Shown here: positions 1 through 9,436 of the stretch, piece after piece
Numbering within the stretch: the stretch's first letter is position 1
Layout: each line of letters starts with the position of its first letter
From: Prostheceraeus crozeri
Lineage: Eukaryota; Platyhelminthes; Polycladida; Euryleptidae
Length of the DNA stretch: 64,000 nucleotides
Assembly: GCA_907163375.1 (NCBI GenBank)
Contig: CAJQUW010001446.1
Location: 558,001 to 622,000, forward strand
Direction of reading: 5' to 3'
The notes under the pieces: generated by a model
The model's database searches: none
What the model saw: the letters and a program-made list of their open reading frames with translations, nothing else
What the model was told of the DNA's origin: nothing
Program-made: the position numbers and the translations under genes

Positions 1-163
1 CTTTTGTTCTCCAGTCTAATGGTAGTAGACTGACATTGTACAATTGTATGATAAGATTGATTGTTGTATTATTATATTTGATGCAAAATACACTGCCGTT
101 GTTTTCATTTTCCTGTACAAGAAGTAGACATTATTACAGTTATTGGAATTTATTTCATTTAAA

Positions 164-412
164 ATGAATGATGAAAATCCGACAGTTATACTGAGTAATA
201 TAGGTGATATATTACCTCAGGTTAATAACATGACTGAGTTCTTAGAAATATACGACAAACAAACAACTACGTATTTCGATTTAAATAGCATTTCAGAAGA
301 TTGTATTCAAAATATTTATTCAAAATATTTCTTTAAAAAATGGAAGAAACAAAAATGGAAGAAACCGCAAGAATATATCCTTCAATATCATATGAACGTA
401 GTTCTACTTTAA
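164..412 (+). CDS. small Polinton protein with an N-terminal segment like that of the element's protease
   Basis: I chose the ATG at 164, which directly follows TTCATTTAAA, the start context used by nearly every gene of this element. The product is 82 residues. No enzyme motif is visible. Its residues about 24-38 (FLEIYDKQTTTYFDL) closely match residues about 7-21 of the protease at 14510-14995 (FFKLYGTQTTTNFDL), so the two genes share a short module at opposite ends of the element. The 3' end overlaps the next gene by about 70 bases in another frame. Function unknown; the shared segment could be an interaction tag or the remnant of a gene duplication. Confidence 0.55.
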   Translation: MNDENPTVILSNIGDILPQVNNMTEFLEIYDKQTTTYFDLNSISEDCIQNIYSKYFFKKWKKQKWKKPQEYILQYHMNVVLL

Positions 413-1035
413 TGGACATTGAAAAGATTAACATTGAAAAAATGAACATTGAAAAACACAAAGATAGAGTACGCTATATGAAAGATAAGGAATCTCAATT
501 ATTATTAAGATTAGAGCATTATAAAAAATTAAGAAAGAGATGGACTAAAGTTAAGAATGTAACACAAGGAATTGGCATATTCTTAACAATAAGTTTAGGT
601 GCTTTAACAATTGTTATATCTTCTGGTGTTTTAGTAATTCCAGTAGTTGCTACAGCTTTAACAGGTACGGGCGTTTTTGCAACTTCACTTGTTACAATGT
701 TAGATAAATCTTTAATAACTAAGAAACGAAAATCATTAAAAACTAAGCATTTACATATTAAAGAAGTCTATGATAAACTACATTACTACTTTCAAAGAGT
801 ATGTGATGATAATGTTATTACGTTAGATGAGATTGAAAAATTTGATCAAATAGCTAATAAAGCTAATAAAACGCCATTTCATTTAAAGTCCGAAAAAGTT
901 GATGATAAGAATAAACAGGATGGCAAAATTTCTAGTGATGGCAAAATTTCTAATGAAGAAAATTACAAAATTTTTTTAGAAGAGCTAAAAACTTTAAGCG
1001 AAAATTTAAGCAAAACTTTATTAAACAAAACTTAA
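340..1035 (+). CDS. Polinton membrane protein with two adjacent hydrophobic segments
   Basis: The product is 231 residues. The ATG at 340 follows CTTTAAAAAA, matching the element's start context. A basic, helical N-terminal part rich in K and E (about 25-75) is followed by one long hydrophobic stretch (about 78-120) that reads as two closely spaced membrane segments (GIFLTISLGALTIVI, then GVLVIPVVATALTGTGV). A basic helical region and a low-complexity tail come next, including a GKISSDGKISNE repeat. The layout (helix, two membrane segments, helix) resembles SLATT-type membrane proteins, but I see no diagnostic motif. Polintons often carry one or two small hydrophobic proteins of unknown role, so this is probably a membrane protein of the virus-like stage. 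Confidence 0.6.
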   Translation: MEETKMEETARIYPSISYERSSTLMDIEKINIEKMNIEKHKDRVRYMKDKESQLLLRLEHYKKLRKRWTKVKNVTQGIGIFLTISLGALTIVISSGVLVIPVVATALTGTGVFATSLVTMLDKSLITKKRKSLKTKHLHIKEVYDKLHYYFQRVCDDNVITLDEIEKFDQIANKANKTPFHLKSEKVDDKNKQDGKISSDGKISNEENYKIFLEELKTLSENLSKTLLNKT

Positions 1036-1156
1036 AACGAGAAAACTTTAAACGAAAAGATGTCAAACAACAAAGCAATAAAAAAATAATTTGTTCAGTA
1101 AAATGTTTTTGCTGTATTCCAATGTTACCACAAAATTCAAATATTATATTTTAAAA

Positions 1157-1981
1157 ATGGATAAAATTAGAGCTGATAATTTTAAAAGAATAAAACAATT
1201 AGAAGAGTTAATAAAACAAAGAAATATTATGAAAGAAAATCATCTTCAACATAGAATTATAAAAGCTGGTATTCAATCTGATATGTTTGAAAAAATGCAG
1301 CAAACCGAGCAAGTAAAAACTGATTTTGAAAAAACTATGGAACCATTTAAAACTCTTGAAAAAGAAAGTACAAATAATGATAAACAAATTGATATAACAG
1401 ATCCAGAGCACAAAACTATATTAGATGACTATGGATTACTAGAATCAAACATTAATAAGAAATTACCAAAATCTATGCAATTTGAACATTCTATTTCATT
1501 TATAGATGGAAAAACAATACCTAGATTTTATCTCGGTCAAAAAGAAATATTTCCACAACCTTTTCGAGGTATAATTTTTTCACCAGATAGATCTCCTTTT
1601 AATTTAGATAGAAATTTTGTTGATCTTTTAAGAGGAGCAGATTTAAATAATTATGCTGTAGAAGATCTCATAAAATATAAAGCTATGTTAGACAGAGTTG
1701 GTGCAGTAAAATCTCTTAGACGTTATAAACAATTAGAAAATTTATTATCAACGGGAGTTAAAGTAGGGAAAGGTTTATCTGAAAAACAGAAAACAGAAAC
1801 AACCATATTTTTACCAGATGATCCACAAGAATTACTAAATAGATTAAATATTTTAATATCTGCAATAAAAGAAGGACATAATTCTAGTTTCAATGAAATT
1901 CATGCTATATTGAAAAGACTGTTAGAAAAGAAGATTCTAAATGAAGAGGATTATAAAAGTATAACGAACCGAATGTTCTAG
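1157..1981 (+). CDS. conserved-type Polinton protein of unknown function, 274 aa
   Basis: I chose the ATG at 1157 (preceded by TTTTAAAA) over an in-frame start at 1091. The N-terminal third is charged and likely coiled coil (MDKIRADNFKRIKQLEELIKQ onward). The middle has a compact segment with FIDGKTIPRFYLGQ and a FRGIIFSPDRSPF stretch. The C-terminal 60 residues (LPDDPQELLNRLNILISAI through NEEDYKSI) form a helical module that I associate with uncharacterised proteins of invertebrate Polinton-like elements; that link is recollection, not a search. It lies directly before the minor capsid gene, so a virion or assembly role is plausible but unproven. The stop lies immediately before a microhairpin (1981-1991). 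Confidence 0.6.
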   Translation: MDKIRADNFKRIKQLEELIKQRNIMKENHLQHRIIKAGIQSDMFEKMQQTEQVKTDFEKTMEPFKTLEKESTNNDKQIDITDPEHKTILDDYGLLESNINKKLPKSMQFEHSISFIDGKTIPRFYLGQKEIFPQPFRGIIFSPDRSPFNLDRNFVDLLRGADLNNYAVEDLIKYKAMLDRVGAVKSLRRYKQLENLLSTGVKVGKGLSEKQKTETTIFLPDDPQELLNRLNILISAIKEGHNSSFNEIHAILKRLLEKKILNEEDYKSITNRMF

Positions 1982-2097
1982 GGCTTCGCCCGAACCGGAC
2001 ATCTCTGATGTCCTCCAGGGCTTCGCCCGTAGCTGAAATATGTTGTTGTTTTACTTTTTTCATAAAAAAATATTTATTTAATTTTTTTAGTTTAAAA

Positions 2098-2886
2098 ATG
2101 TGTTCAGCAGATTTAGACAAAATTAATAATCATTTGGAAAATTTGACAGAGATTTTGGGTTCATCAAAATTTAGTACGACGTTAAAAATTATAACAACTA
2201 CTTCATCACACACTTGTAATTTAGAACCCATTCTACATTTAGAACAGAATAAAAATTATCAAATTGCATTGACTAGTTTCTCTACATTTAACACTATTCA
2301 AAACGTTATCAAAGATGTGAATGATCAATTTAGATATTCTACGGATAAAGGAAAAACATGGAAAATACTAACTTTTCTTCCTGGTTCTTACGAAGTTGAA
2401 ACAATATCAAATGAAATTAAGAGACATTTAGGTATACCATTTAAAGATAAGAAACAATTACATTTTGCAGTTGAACCGGCAGTTAATAAATTTTCTCTTA
2501 CTTTAGACGAAAATCATCAAGTTGATTTTAATCATGATAGATCATTGTCAAAGCTATTAGGATTTAATAAACAAACCTATAGTCAAGGTTATCATTTAGG
2601 TGAGAAGATTCCAAAAATAACTGAAATAAATTCAATTGTTGTACATTGTGACATTATTGAAGGAGGATATATAAATGGTAAATTATCAAATTTAATATTC
2701 AGTTTTCCAGCTTTTACTGTACCCATTGGTTATAGATTAAATGTATTTCCACAAACATTAATATATTTTCCTATTACAAGAAAAACTATTAACAACATTA
2801 ACATTAGAATCACTGATGAAAAAGGACAAGAAATAAATTTTGGAGGTGAAGAGATTATGATAGATCTTTTGGTTCGGGAGGTATAA
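2098..2886 (+). CDS. minor capsid (penton, single jelly-roll type) protein
   Basis: The ATG at 2098 follows TAGTTTAAAA. The 262-residue product shows the recognisable Polinton penton pattern. An early strand region (LHLEQNKNYQIALTSFSTFN) is followed by a YEVETISNEIK segment, then FSLTLDENHQVDF, a SLSKLLGF motif, and a CDIIEGGYINGKLSNLIFSF block. The conserved C-terminal strands are NINIRITDEKGQEINFGGE and IMIDLLVRE. In this family the protein forms the pentameric vertices of the icosahedral shell built mainly from the double-jelly-roll protein at 11037-12371. The gene sits between the unknown 1157 gene and the packaging ATPase, a common neighbourhood in these elements. I am confident of the family from motif order. 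Confidence 0.85.
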   Translation: MCSADLDKINNHLENLTEILGSSKFSTTLKIITTTSSHTCNLEPILHLEQNKNYQIALTSFSTFNTIQNVIKDVNDQFRYSTDKGKTWKILTFLPGSYEVETISNEIKRHLGIPFKDKKQLHFAVEPAVNKFSLTLDENHQVDFNHDRSLSKLLGFNKQTYSQGYHLGEKIPKITEINSIVVHCDIIEGGYINGKLSNLIFSFPAFTVPIGYRLNVFPQTLIYFPITRKTINNINIRITDEKGQEINFGGEEIMIDLLVREV

Positions 2887-3060
2887 ACTTTTACGCTACA
2901 ATAGAGAAGTTTAATTTTTTTATCATTTTCATTATTAATCTTATTAATCTTATTAATCTTATTATTAGAAACAAAAAATAAACTTAAATTAAAATTTTAT
3001 TTTTATTTTTTTGTTTCTAAAAACACTAATTCAATAATGGATGAATTTATTACTTTAAAA

Positions 3061-3818
3061 ATGAATGAAATGACTTTAAATAAAAAAAAACTTAAATTTA
3101 ATCATCATCCAAATTTATCTAATAAAGTTTTAGCAGTTATTTGCGGAAGATCAGGATGTGGAAAAACATATCTATTATTTAAAATTTTAACGACTCCAAA
3201 TTTTTTGGATTATAACAATCTTATAATTTATACAACAACGGCAGAACAACCCGTCTATCAATTTTTAAAATATGGATTTGAAAATAATCTTAAAAAAACA
3301 GCAATTGCTTCATTATTCAAAGAATATGAAAAATCTGAAGATGAAGAAGAAATAAGTTCGTGGAAGCAGCAAAAAATAATCAGTTAGTAGAATCTAATAA
3401 AAATAACCATATAAAGATACAACTAATAGATGATAGTGGTAATATGCAAGATCCTAGTAAACTAGATAAAACAATGAAACATTGTGTAATTTTTGATGAT
3501 TGTGTTAATGATAGAAATCAGTCAGTTCAGAGAAATTATTTCACAAGAGGTAGACATAATAACTGTAGTGTATTTTATTTAACACAAAGTATGTATTCAT
3601 TAGACGGAAGTGTTATTAGAAAGAATGCAAATATATTTATACTATTTGAAATAAATGCAAGAAACTTAAGTGATTTGTTAAGAGATTTATGTGTAAGAAA
3701 TAAAGATGAATTTAAACAATCGTGTAACAATGCTTGGTCAAAAGATTATGGATTTATTACAATTAATATTGATAAAAAAATTCATGAAAGAGTTATAGAA
3801 AATATTTTCGAGGAGTGA
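3061..3818 (+). pseudogene. genome-packaging ATPase (FtsK/HerA-like, A32-type), broken
   Basis: The region encodes a P-loop ATPase of the viral DNA-packaging type. A Walker A motif is visible near the start (ICGRSGCGKTY). A Walker B motif follows (CVIFDDC), and then a segment resembling sensor and arginine-finger regions (YFTRGRHNNCSVFYLTQS). In this family the enzyme pumps the DNA genome into preformed capsids. The gene lies just after the minor capsid gene and before the polymerase, as expected. The start at 3061 follows ACTTTAAAA; an alternative in-frame start exists at 3037. The gene is not open as a single frame in this copy (about one break). Family call is strong because both Walker motifs and the downstream signature are present. 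Confidence 0.82.
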
Positions 3819-3837
3819 TCGAACGGAGTGACCGAAC
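3812..3837. repeat. 13-bp direct repeat at the 3' end of the ATPase gene
   Basis: Two abutting copies of GGAGTGAYCGAAC (3812-3824 and 3825-3837) cross the stop codon of the ATPase region. The GC content stands out in AT-rich surroundings, like the microhairpins elsewhere in the element. Confidence 0.6.
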
Positions 3838-3881
3838 AATTTTTTCTTATAAATTTTTTGTTAATAAAAATAAAAAAAAAT

Positions 3882-4211
3882 ATGTTGAATGCTTACAAGA
3901 TAGAGCATGTACCAGTTTTAAAAGATTATCGCCATCCTACAAATCCTGTAAATTCGAAGAAAGAAGTTAGATTTTATTATCATCATAAATACGTAGCGCT
4001 CGTTACAGATTATAAAACAAAACATGGTATTAAACCGTGTGTTAAAACAAAAGACTTTCCACTTTGTTTAAGAAGTTTCCGAGTATTTTTGGCGTATAAT
4101 AATTTATGGTGGTTGGTTAAGAAAGAACATTTAACAGCACATGAATTAGAAACATTACATCAATTATATATTCCTGTGTATATGCAAAAACGGAACCGAG
4201 GTTCTATGTAA
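3882..4211 (+). CDS. small Polinton protein of unknown function, 109 aa
   Basis: I chose the ATG at 3882 because it follows an A-rich run (TAAAAAAAAAT), as other genes of the element do; an in-frame start at 3828 would add 18 hydrophobic residues. The product is basic and aromatic (RFYYHHKYVALVTDYKTKHG; RSFRVFLAYNNLWWLVKKEHL) and ends with an in-frame microhairpin that encodes KRNRGSM. No catalytic motif, signal peptide or membrane segment is clear. It lies between the packaging ATPase and the polymerase genes. I do not recognise the family. A DNA-binding or replication accessory role would fit the position and charge, but this is inference. Confidence 0.45.
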   Translation: MLNAYKIEHVPVLKDYRHPTNPVNSKKEVRFYYHHKYVALVTDYKTKHGIKPCVKTKDFPLCLRSFRVFLAYNNLWWLVKKEHLTAHELETLHQLYIPVYMQKRNRGSM

Positions 4212-4236
4212 AAATTCATTTTTTCTTTTAAAAAAT

Positions 4237-7200
4237 ATGAATCGTGAAATGTCTCTCGGACAAACGTCTAGGATTGATGAATTAATCAAGAAACAAATTG
4301 CTGAGTTTGATGCGCAAATTAAACATACTAAACGTAGTAAACGTATTAAAAAACAGAAACGTACTAGGCGTAGTATTAGACGTAATACTAAAAAACAGAA
4401 AAGTGGAACAAAAGAAATATTAGAAACCCCTATTACTGATATCTTTTTTGATGATAGAATTAAGGATGAACTTGGTGATGATTTATGTAATTTATTTAAT
4501 CCAAATGAAATTAAATATGAAAATGTATCTTTTATTAATGTAGTAAATGATATGCGGAAACTTTTAGCAAATGGTAAAATTATTAATTTACTTGGAAAAG
4601 TTATTAAAGATCAGGAAAATATAATTCAAAATTTTTACGTAACCTTCTATAATAAAAAATCATTTGAAACATGGTTTTCGAATCTGGATGAGAAATCCGA
4701 TGCTAACGAATGGATTTTTACAGGTAATATTAAATATGAAGATTTTGGAATGAAGTTAGTACAAAGATCGCATAGAGGGGCAGGGATTAATATGAAATAT
4801 AGAATCAAAGAATATTTCGGTGAATATTGTTATATTCCTTCTGAAGATTTTTGTTTTATTAAATGTTATAATGTTTTACGAGGTTTTAATGAAGAACAAG
4901 GAGAAATGATGAAAGAAATGTTTAATAATTTTTTATATAAAGAGAAAGCCACATCTAGAACAGGAGTAATGTCAAACTGCAAATTTTCTCAATTCAATAA
5001 ATATTTTGGAGAATGTGTTCAATATTATAGTCCTGCCAATCGTCATTTAAATCCTAGAGGAATTGAAACGTTTTATAATTATGTTTATTACAATTATTTT
5101 CACGCAGGTTCAACAATTGGTCACTATTGTTTAATTAATAAATCTCATAAATTAAAAGCTATTAGAGAAATTGAAAATAATTTCAAACCCATATATAAAA
5201 CAGTTACTGATGAAAATCTAACAACGCGTCCATATAAAATCATAACAAAGAAAAAAATTGACTATGGTTCAACATATATTTGGGATCTCGAAACTTTTCC
5301 CGATCCTAACTGTTCAACAGCTCATCCTATTCCTTATGCTGTAGGAGCTATTAATTTTAATAAATTTATATGTTGTTTACCGAAACAAAGATTGAAAGAA
5401 TTAGAAACACGTTTGTTAAGTGATATGATTAAAATTAAACGATCAAAAGATGAAGATGAAATTAAAAATCTTAAAAAACAGATTAATGAGTATAATAATT
5501 TAACTGAATTAGAATTTAATAAACTTCAAAATTGTGTGAAAATATTTACGAGAACTGAGGATGATGAATGTCCAATCAGGGGAAACCCAGAGGACGTATG
5601 TCCGATCCATCAATTTTTTAAAACTCTTGGAAAATTTAATTATTCGAGAGTAACTTTAATAGCTCACAATTCATCAGGTTTTGATTCCTATTTTCCGATA
5701 AAAGCTAATTTTAAATTATCTAAACCGCCTCTTAAAACTTCAAGAGGAATATTGACTGCTTCATTACAAAATCCTTATACAACTGAATGTGTTAGTAGAT
5801 ACATTCAAAAATCTTTTAGATTTAAAAACAATATGAAAAAAGATTCACCTTCAGGTAAATTAGCACTTCAAACTATTATAATGAAATGTAGTTATCAACA
5901 TGTAAAAACAAGTCTTTCTAAATGGTGTGAGAATTTTAAAATTCCTACGAATGTGTGTAAATTAAATTATGAAATTGGAGACATAACACATGAAAATTAT
6001 AAAGAAAAAGAAATTGAATGGAGACCATATTTAGTTAACGATATTCTTTCTTTAGCTTTTTGTATCTACAAATATAATAATGTTATGCGAGATTTAGTTG
6101 GTGAAGATATAACTACTAATTTAACATCCTCTGCTTTAACATTTAACGGTTGGATGAAAAGCGTACAAAATGACAATATAAATATTCATTCTCATATAGA
6201 TTTATGGGCTAGAAATTATATTAGAAAATCTGTTAAAGGTGGAAGAGTTTCAGCAAATATAAGAAAATACATATCGCCATTTTGTAGCATCTTGTTACCA
6301 ATATTAAAACAGTATTTACCTGGTCGCTGCGCTGGGGGGACTTTGTCCCTTGGTCGCTACGCTGGTGGGGCTTTGTCCCTTGGTCGCTACGCTGGTGGGG
6401 CTTTGTCCCCTGGAAATAATTTAATAGATTTAATGAAACAGTATCGAGATTTAGGAGATAAAACTGAAATTTGTAAGAAAATTTCAAATCAACTACTTGA
6501 ACAAAAAAATGAATTTCTAATGGCTTTTGATGCAACATCTTTATATCCATCAGCTATGTATGATGAAAATTCAGAATACCCTAAAGCTGAATCAGCTAGA
6601 AAATTTCGTCAAGAAGAAGAGCGGGAAATAGTATATAAATTTAATACACAAACATTTAGACCTAAAACTGGAATATTCTCTGTTGTGTTTCAATATCCGA
6701 ATGATATGTTTTTCCAACCAGTTCCTATTAAAGATAAAGTTAAAAATCAAAATAATAATTCTCATGTAAAAGTAATCAGGTTTAGAAATGGTATATGTTA
6801 TGATGTATTAACTTCTGTTGACATACAAGAAATTGTTAGATGTGGGGGGAAAATCTTACATATTACTGATGGTATAATTTATGAAAAAAATTATCAAGTT
6901 TCACCATTTCGAAATTATATTGAAAAACTTTTTAATTTGAGAAAAAGATATAAAACAGAAGGAAATACTGTAGGTGATGAGTTAATTAAATTATTGATGA
7001 ATTCGCTATATGGCAAAACTGTGCAAAAAGATATAACCACTAAATATCATTTATGGAATGAGAATACATTGAGAAAAAATTTCACTCAAGAAGTAAAAGA
7101 TTATGAAAAATTAAATGATGAACAATATTTAGCGAAAGTAGAAATGGAAGATGATGAATTTCTCAAAACTAATATTGTAAAAGATGGGAAGACGTCATTC

Positions 7201-7803
7201 ATGCCATCACACTTAGGTTCTTTCATTCTTTCTCACTCTAGAAGAATCATGAATAACTTTATTTTAGAAATTAATGGTTTCAAAGAAAAATACATTCATT
7301 ATACAGATACTGATTCAATATATATTTCCAATGAGCTCTTTAATAAATTAGACGCTGCTGGATATGTTGGAGGAGAATTGTGTCAAGGGAAAAATGATTA
7401 TGGAAATGGTGGAATTATTTTTGCAATGTTTATTGCACCTAAAGTAAAATACTGTATTACTGTAGATGAACAAGGGAGACTTAGTGAAAAGAAAACATTC
7501 AAAGGATATTCACAAGATAAAGTAAAAGTAGAAGATTTTCTAAAATTATATTCGGGGAAAACATTATCGACTACAGTTAATAAACCATGGAAAAGATCTT
7601 TAGAAACTGGAATTAGTATTCCTGATAAAAATAATAATACTGAAGAAAAAAAATTTTCTGGTCAAATAAATATTCTTAAACGTCAAGCACCTGATGAAAA
7701 TGAAATTATGTTACCTTATAACGGAGAAGATATTCAAGCTGAAATAGTTCAAACAATCATCTGTGAGAGTAATTTAAGTGATGATGATGACACGTGGGAA
7801 TAA
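4237..7803 (+). CDS. protein-primed family B DNA polymerase (pPolB)
   Basis: The product is 1188 residues. It starts with a strongly basic region (about 30-55, KRSKRIKKQKRTRRSIRR). The 3'-5' exonuclease motifs are visible: WDLETFPD near residue 350, LIAHNSSGFDSYF near 480, and WRPYLVNDILSLA near 600. The polymerase motifs follow: DATSLYPSAM near 763, KLLMNSLYGKT near 920, and YTDTDSIY near 1021. This is the Polinton/adenovirus type that starts DNA synthesis from a terminal protein and copies the element from its ends. A 30-bp unit repeated three times (6322-6411) is inserted in frame between the exonuclease and palm parts, adding about 30 glycine- and leucine-rich residues. The frame is open throughout. 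Confidence 0.95.
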   Translation: MNREMSLGQTSRIDELIKKQIAEFDAQIKHTKRSKRIKKQKRTRRSIRRNTKKQKSGTKEILETPITDIFFDDRIKDELGDDLCNLFNPNEIKYENVSFINVVNDMRKLLANGKIINLLGKVIKDQENIIQNFYVTFYNKKSFETWFSNLDEKSDANEWIFTGNIKYEDFGMKLVQRSHRGAGINMKYRIKEYFGEYCYIPSEDFCFIKCYNVLRGFNEEQGEMMKEMFNNFLYKEKATSRTGVMSNCKFSQFNKYFGECVQYYSPANRHLNPRGIETFYNYVYYNYFHAGSTIGHYCLINKSHKLKAIREIENNFKPIYKTVTDENLTTRPYKIITKKKIDYGSTYIWDLETFPDPNCSTAHPIPYAVGAINFNKFICCLPKQRLKELETRLLSDMIKIKRSKDEDEIKNLKKQINEYNNLTELEFNKLQNCVKIFTRTEDDECPIRGNPEDVCPIHQFFKTLGKFNYSRVTLIAHNSSGFDSYFPIKANFKLSKPPLKTSRGILTASLQNPYTTECVSRYIQKSFRFKNNMKKDSPSGKLALQTIIMKCSYQHVKTSLSKWCENFKIPTNVCKLNYEIGDITHENYKEKEIEWRPYLVNDILSLAFCIYKYNNVMRDLVGEDITTNLTSSALTFNGWMKSVQNDNINIHSHIDLWARNYIRKSVKGGRVSANIRKYISPFCSILLPILKQYLPGRCAGGTLSLGRYAGGALSLGRYAGGALSPGNNLIDLMKQYRDLGDKTEICKKISNQLLEQKNEFLMAFDATSLYPSAMYDENSEYPKAESARKFRQEEEREIVYKFNTQTFRPKTGIFSVVFQYPNDMFFQPVPIKDKVKNQNNNSHVKVIRFRNGICYDVLTSVDIQEIVRCGGKILHITDGIIYEKNYQVSPFRNYIEKLFNLRKRYKTEGNTVGDELIKLLMNSLYGKTVQKDITTKYHLWNENTLRKNFTQEVKDYEKLNDEQYLAKVEMEDDEFLKTNIVKDGKTSFMPSHLGSFILSHSRRIMNNFILEINGFKEKYIHYTDTDSIYISNELFNKLDAAGYVGGELCQGKNDYGNGGIIFAMFIAPKVKYCITVDEQGRLSEKKTFKGYSQDKVKVEDFLKLYSGKTLSTTVNKPWKRSLETGISIPDKNNNTEEKKFSGQINILKRQAPDENEIMLPYNGEDIQAEIVQTIICESNLSDDDDTWE
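6322..6411 (+). repeat. GC-rich 30-bp tandem repeat, three copies, in frame inside the polymerase gene
   Basis: Copies begin at 6322, 6352 and 6382 and encode GRCAGGTLSL, GRYAGGALSL and GRYAGGALSP. Each holds a triloop hairpin of the form GGGRC-TTT-GTCCC. Composition is far from that of the surrounding AT-rich gene. The unit length is a multiple of three, so copy-number change keeps the frame. Confidence 0.9.
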
Positions 7804-7810
7804 TAATTTT

Positions 7811-7985
7811 TTTATAACATCTAAAAAATTTATAACATCTAAAAAATTTATAACATCTAAAAACTTATTCCATCTAAAAAATTTATTACATCTATAAACT
7901 TATTACATCTAAAAACTTATTACATCTAAAAACTTATTACATCTAAAAACTTATTACATCTAAAAATTTTATTACATATGAAAAT
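7811..7985. repeat. AT-rich tandem repeat, about ten 17-19-bp units
   Basis: Units of the form ACTTATTACATCTAAAA repeat between the end of the polymerase gene (plus strand) and the end of the convergent 443-aa gene (minus strand). It may serve as a two-way transcription end region or a spacer; no coding content. Confidence 0.85.
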
Positions 7986-8029
7986 ATATTTATCGAATAT
8001 TTTGGTATTTTCTATTAAGTTTTATCATA

Positions 8030-9361
8030 TTAAGTTTCATCATATAATGTTTTATCAAAAGATAATTTAAATTTATTTTCACTAACTATTGATTCTTCAT
8101 CATCATCAATTGATTCTTCATCATCATCATAAATTGTTTCTTCATCATCATAAATTACACTTTTTGGTATAGGATGCCATTCCCTGATAGGATACCATTC
8201 CCTGATAGGAATATCTAATTCTAAATTACATTTCTTATCTGATAATAATATAATAGAGAAAAATATTGGTCTTTGATCTCTTTTGGAAAATTTAATAACA
8301 CCACCATAATCTGAATCAGTTTTAGTTTTTATTAAAGATGATAAAATTTTAAATTGATTAGATGTAAATCCTAATTTAAATTTTGTAGACCCGACACATA
8401 GTTGTCTAACAGTATCTTCAACTATACCATCATTATTATTTTCAATTGTAAGAAAATGAAATTTAGATAAATTTTTATAATTACTAATATTTTTATAATC
8501 TTTTTTACCATTTACACCATTTTCAGATGTTTCAGAATCATCATTATTATCATCTATATTATTATCATTATTATCATAAGATTCTTTAAGATCGGGCAAA
8601 GCCCTAGAACCTTCGGTTCGTTTATTATGATTATGATTATGATTATGGTCATTGTTAATAGTATAAGGTGTTGTCCACATATAAATTTTCTCTTGTTGAG
8701 CTAAACCATTTATATAAGATTTTAATAAATTAATATTTAAGTTGGAATATAATCCTATATACGTATCATCATCATATCTTTGCGGCATTTCTAATGTTTC
8801 TTGTTTATAAATTGTGTCTCTATAATATACCTGACAAAATAATTCTTCATTATGTTTTTTACTCTCTATGTGAATGTTATATTGATTTTGTTCATCAACA
8901 AATAATCTAATTTTTTCTTTGGAAAAAGATTTTAATTTTTTAACTAATTCTTTAATATTAATATAATTAATAATTTTAGTTTCTATCCAATCAGTATTAC
9001 TAATCGGCAAAACTGCTCTAATAAAACCATAAACATTATTATGACCTATTATAACCATATTTTCTTTATTTAATTCCACATAAGCTACATCATTATATTT
9101 ACTAACAATCTCCATAAATTTAATAAATGGATCACCTGGAAAAATACAATAATTGGTTTCTATAGAAGGTAAACCTTTAGTCTGTTCTCTAAATATTTCG
9201 GCTTGTAATTGAAATAAAATATTAACATCTATACATGGATTTGTAATATTATTATTATTATTATTATCAAAACATTTATTTTCAAATCCCGTTGATCTCG
9301 TCGAATAAGAAGAACAGGATGATGCGGACGAATATAATTTTTTTAAATTTGGGGTTTCCAT
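8030..9361 (-). CDS. 443-aa Polinton protein of unknown function; faint resemblance to a sliding clamp
   Basis: Encoded on the minus strand, opposite its neighbours, and divergent from the fibre-like gene with only 75 bases between start codons. The N-terminus is S/N-rich. Residues about 75-170 read FIKFMEIVSKYNDVAYVEL, then NMVIIGHNNVYGFIRAVLP, INIKELVKKLKSF and IRLFVDEQNQYNIHI. That alternation of helix, strand pairs and a second helix recalls one domain of a PCNA-type clamp. A low-complexity linker (HNHNHNHN; D/N-rich) follows, with a microhairpin pair in frame (8594-8619), then a second compact part (FHFLTIENN through IILLSDKKCNLEL) and an acidic tail of DDDEE repeats. The clamp idea is inference from pattern only; the gene is open over its full length. 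Confidence 0.5.
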   Translation of the reverse strand: METPNLKKLYSSASSCSSYSTRSTGFENKCFDNNNNNNITNPCIDVNILFQLQAEIFREQTKGLPSIETNYCIFPGDPFIKFMEIVSKYNDVAYVELNKENMVIIGHNNVYGFIRAVLPISNTDWIETKIINYINIKELVKKLKSFSKEKIRLFVDEQNQYNIHIESKKHNEELFCQVYYRDTIYKQETLEMPQRYDDDTYIGLYSNLNINLLKSYINGLAQQEKIYMWTTPYTINNDHNHNHNHNKRTEGSRALPDLKESYDNNDNNIDDNNDDSETSENGVNGKKDYKNISNYKNLSKFHFLTIENNNDGIVEDTVRQLCVGSTKFKLGFTSNQFKILSSLIKTKTDSDYGGVIKFSKRDQRPIFFSIILLSDKKCNLELDIPIREWYPIREWHPIPKSVIYDDEETIYDDDEESIDDDEESIVSENKFKLSFDKTLYDET

Positions 9362-9436
9362 TTTTTTATTTTTATTAGAAAAAATTTTATTTTTTTATTT
9401 TTATTAGAAAAAATTTTATTTTTTTATTGTTAAAAA
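9362..9436. promoter_or_regulatory. divergent promoter region with a duplicated AT-rich block
   Basis: This 75-base gap separates the minus-strand gene starting at 9361 from the plus-strand gene starting at 9437. It contains two tandem copies of an about 30-base block built from TTTTTATTAGAAAAAATT. The placement between two divergent start codons suggests a shared control region; its activity is not shown by the sequence. Confidence 0.45.

Noticed and set aside
1-142. Left terminal repeat of the Polinton
   Set aside because: No inverted match with the right tail (14996-15691) is visible; the end must lie before the window.
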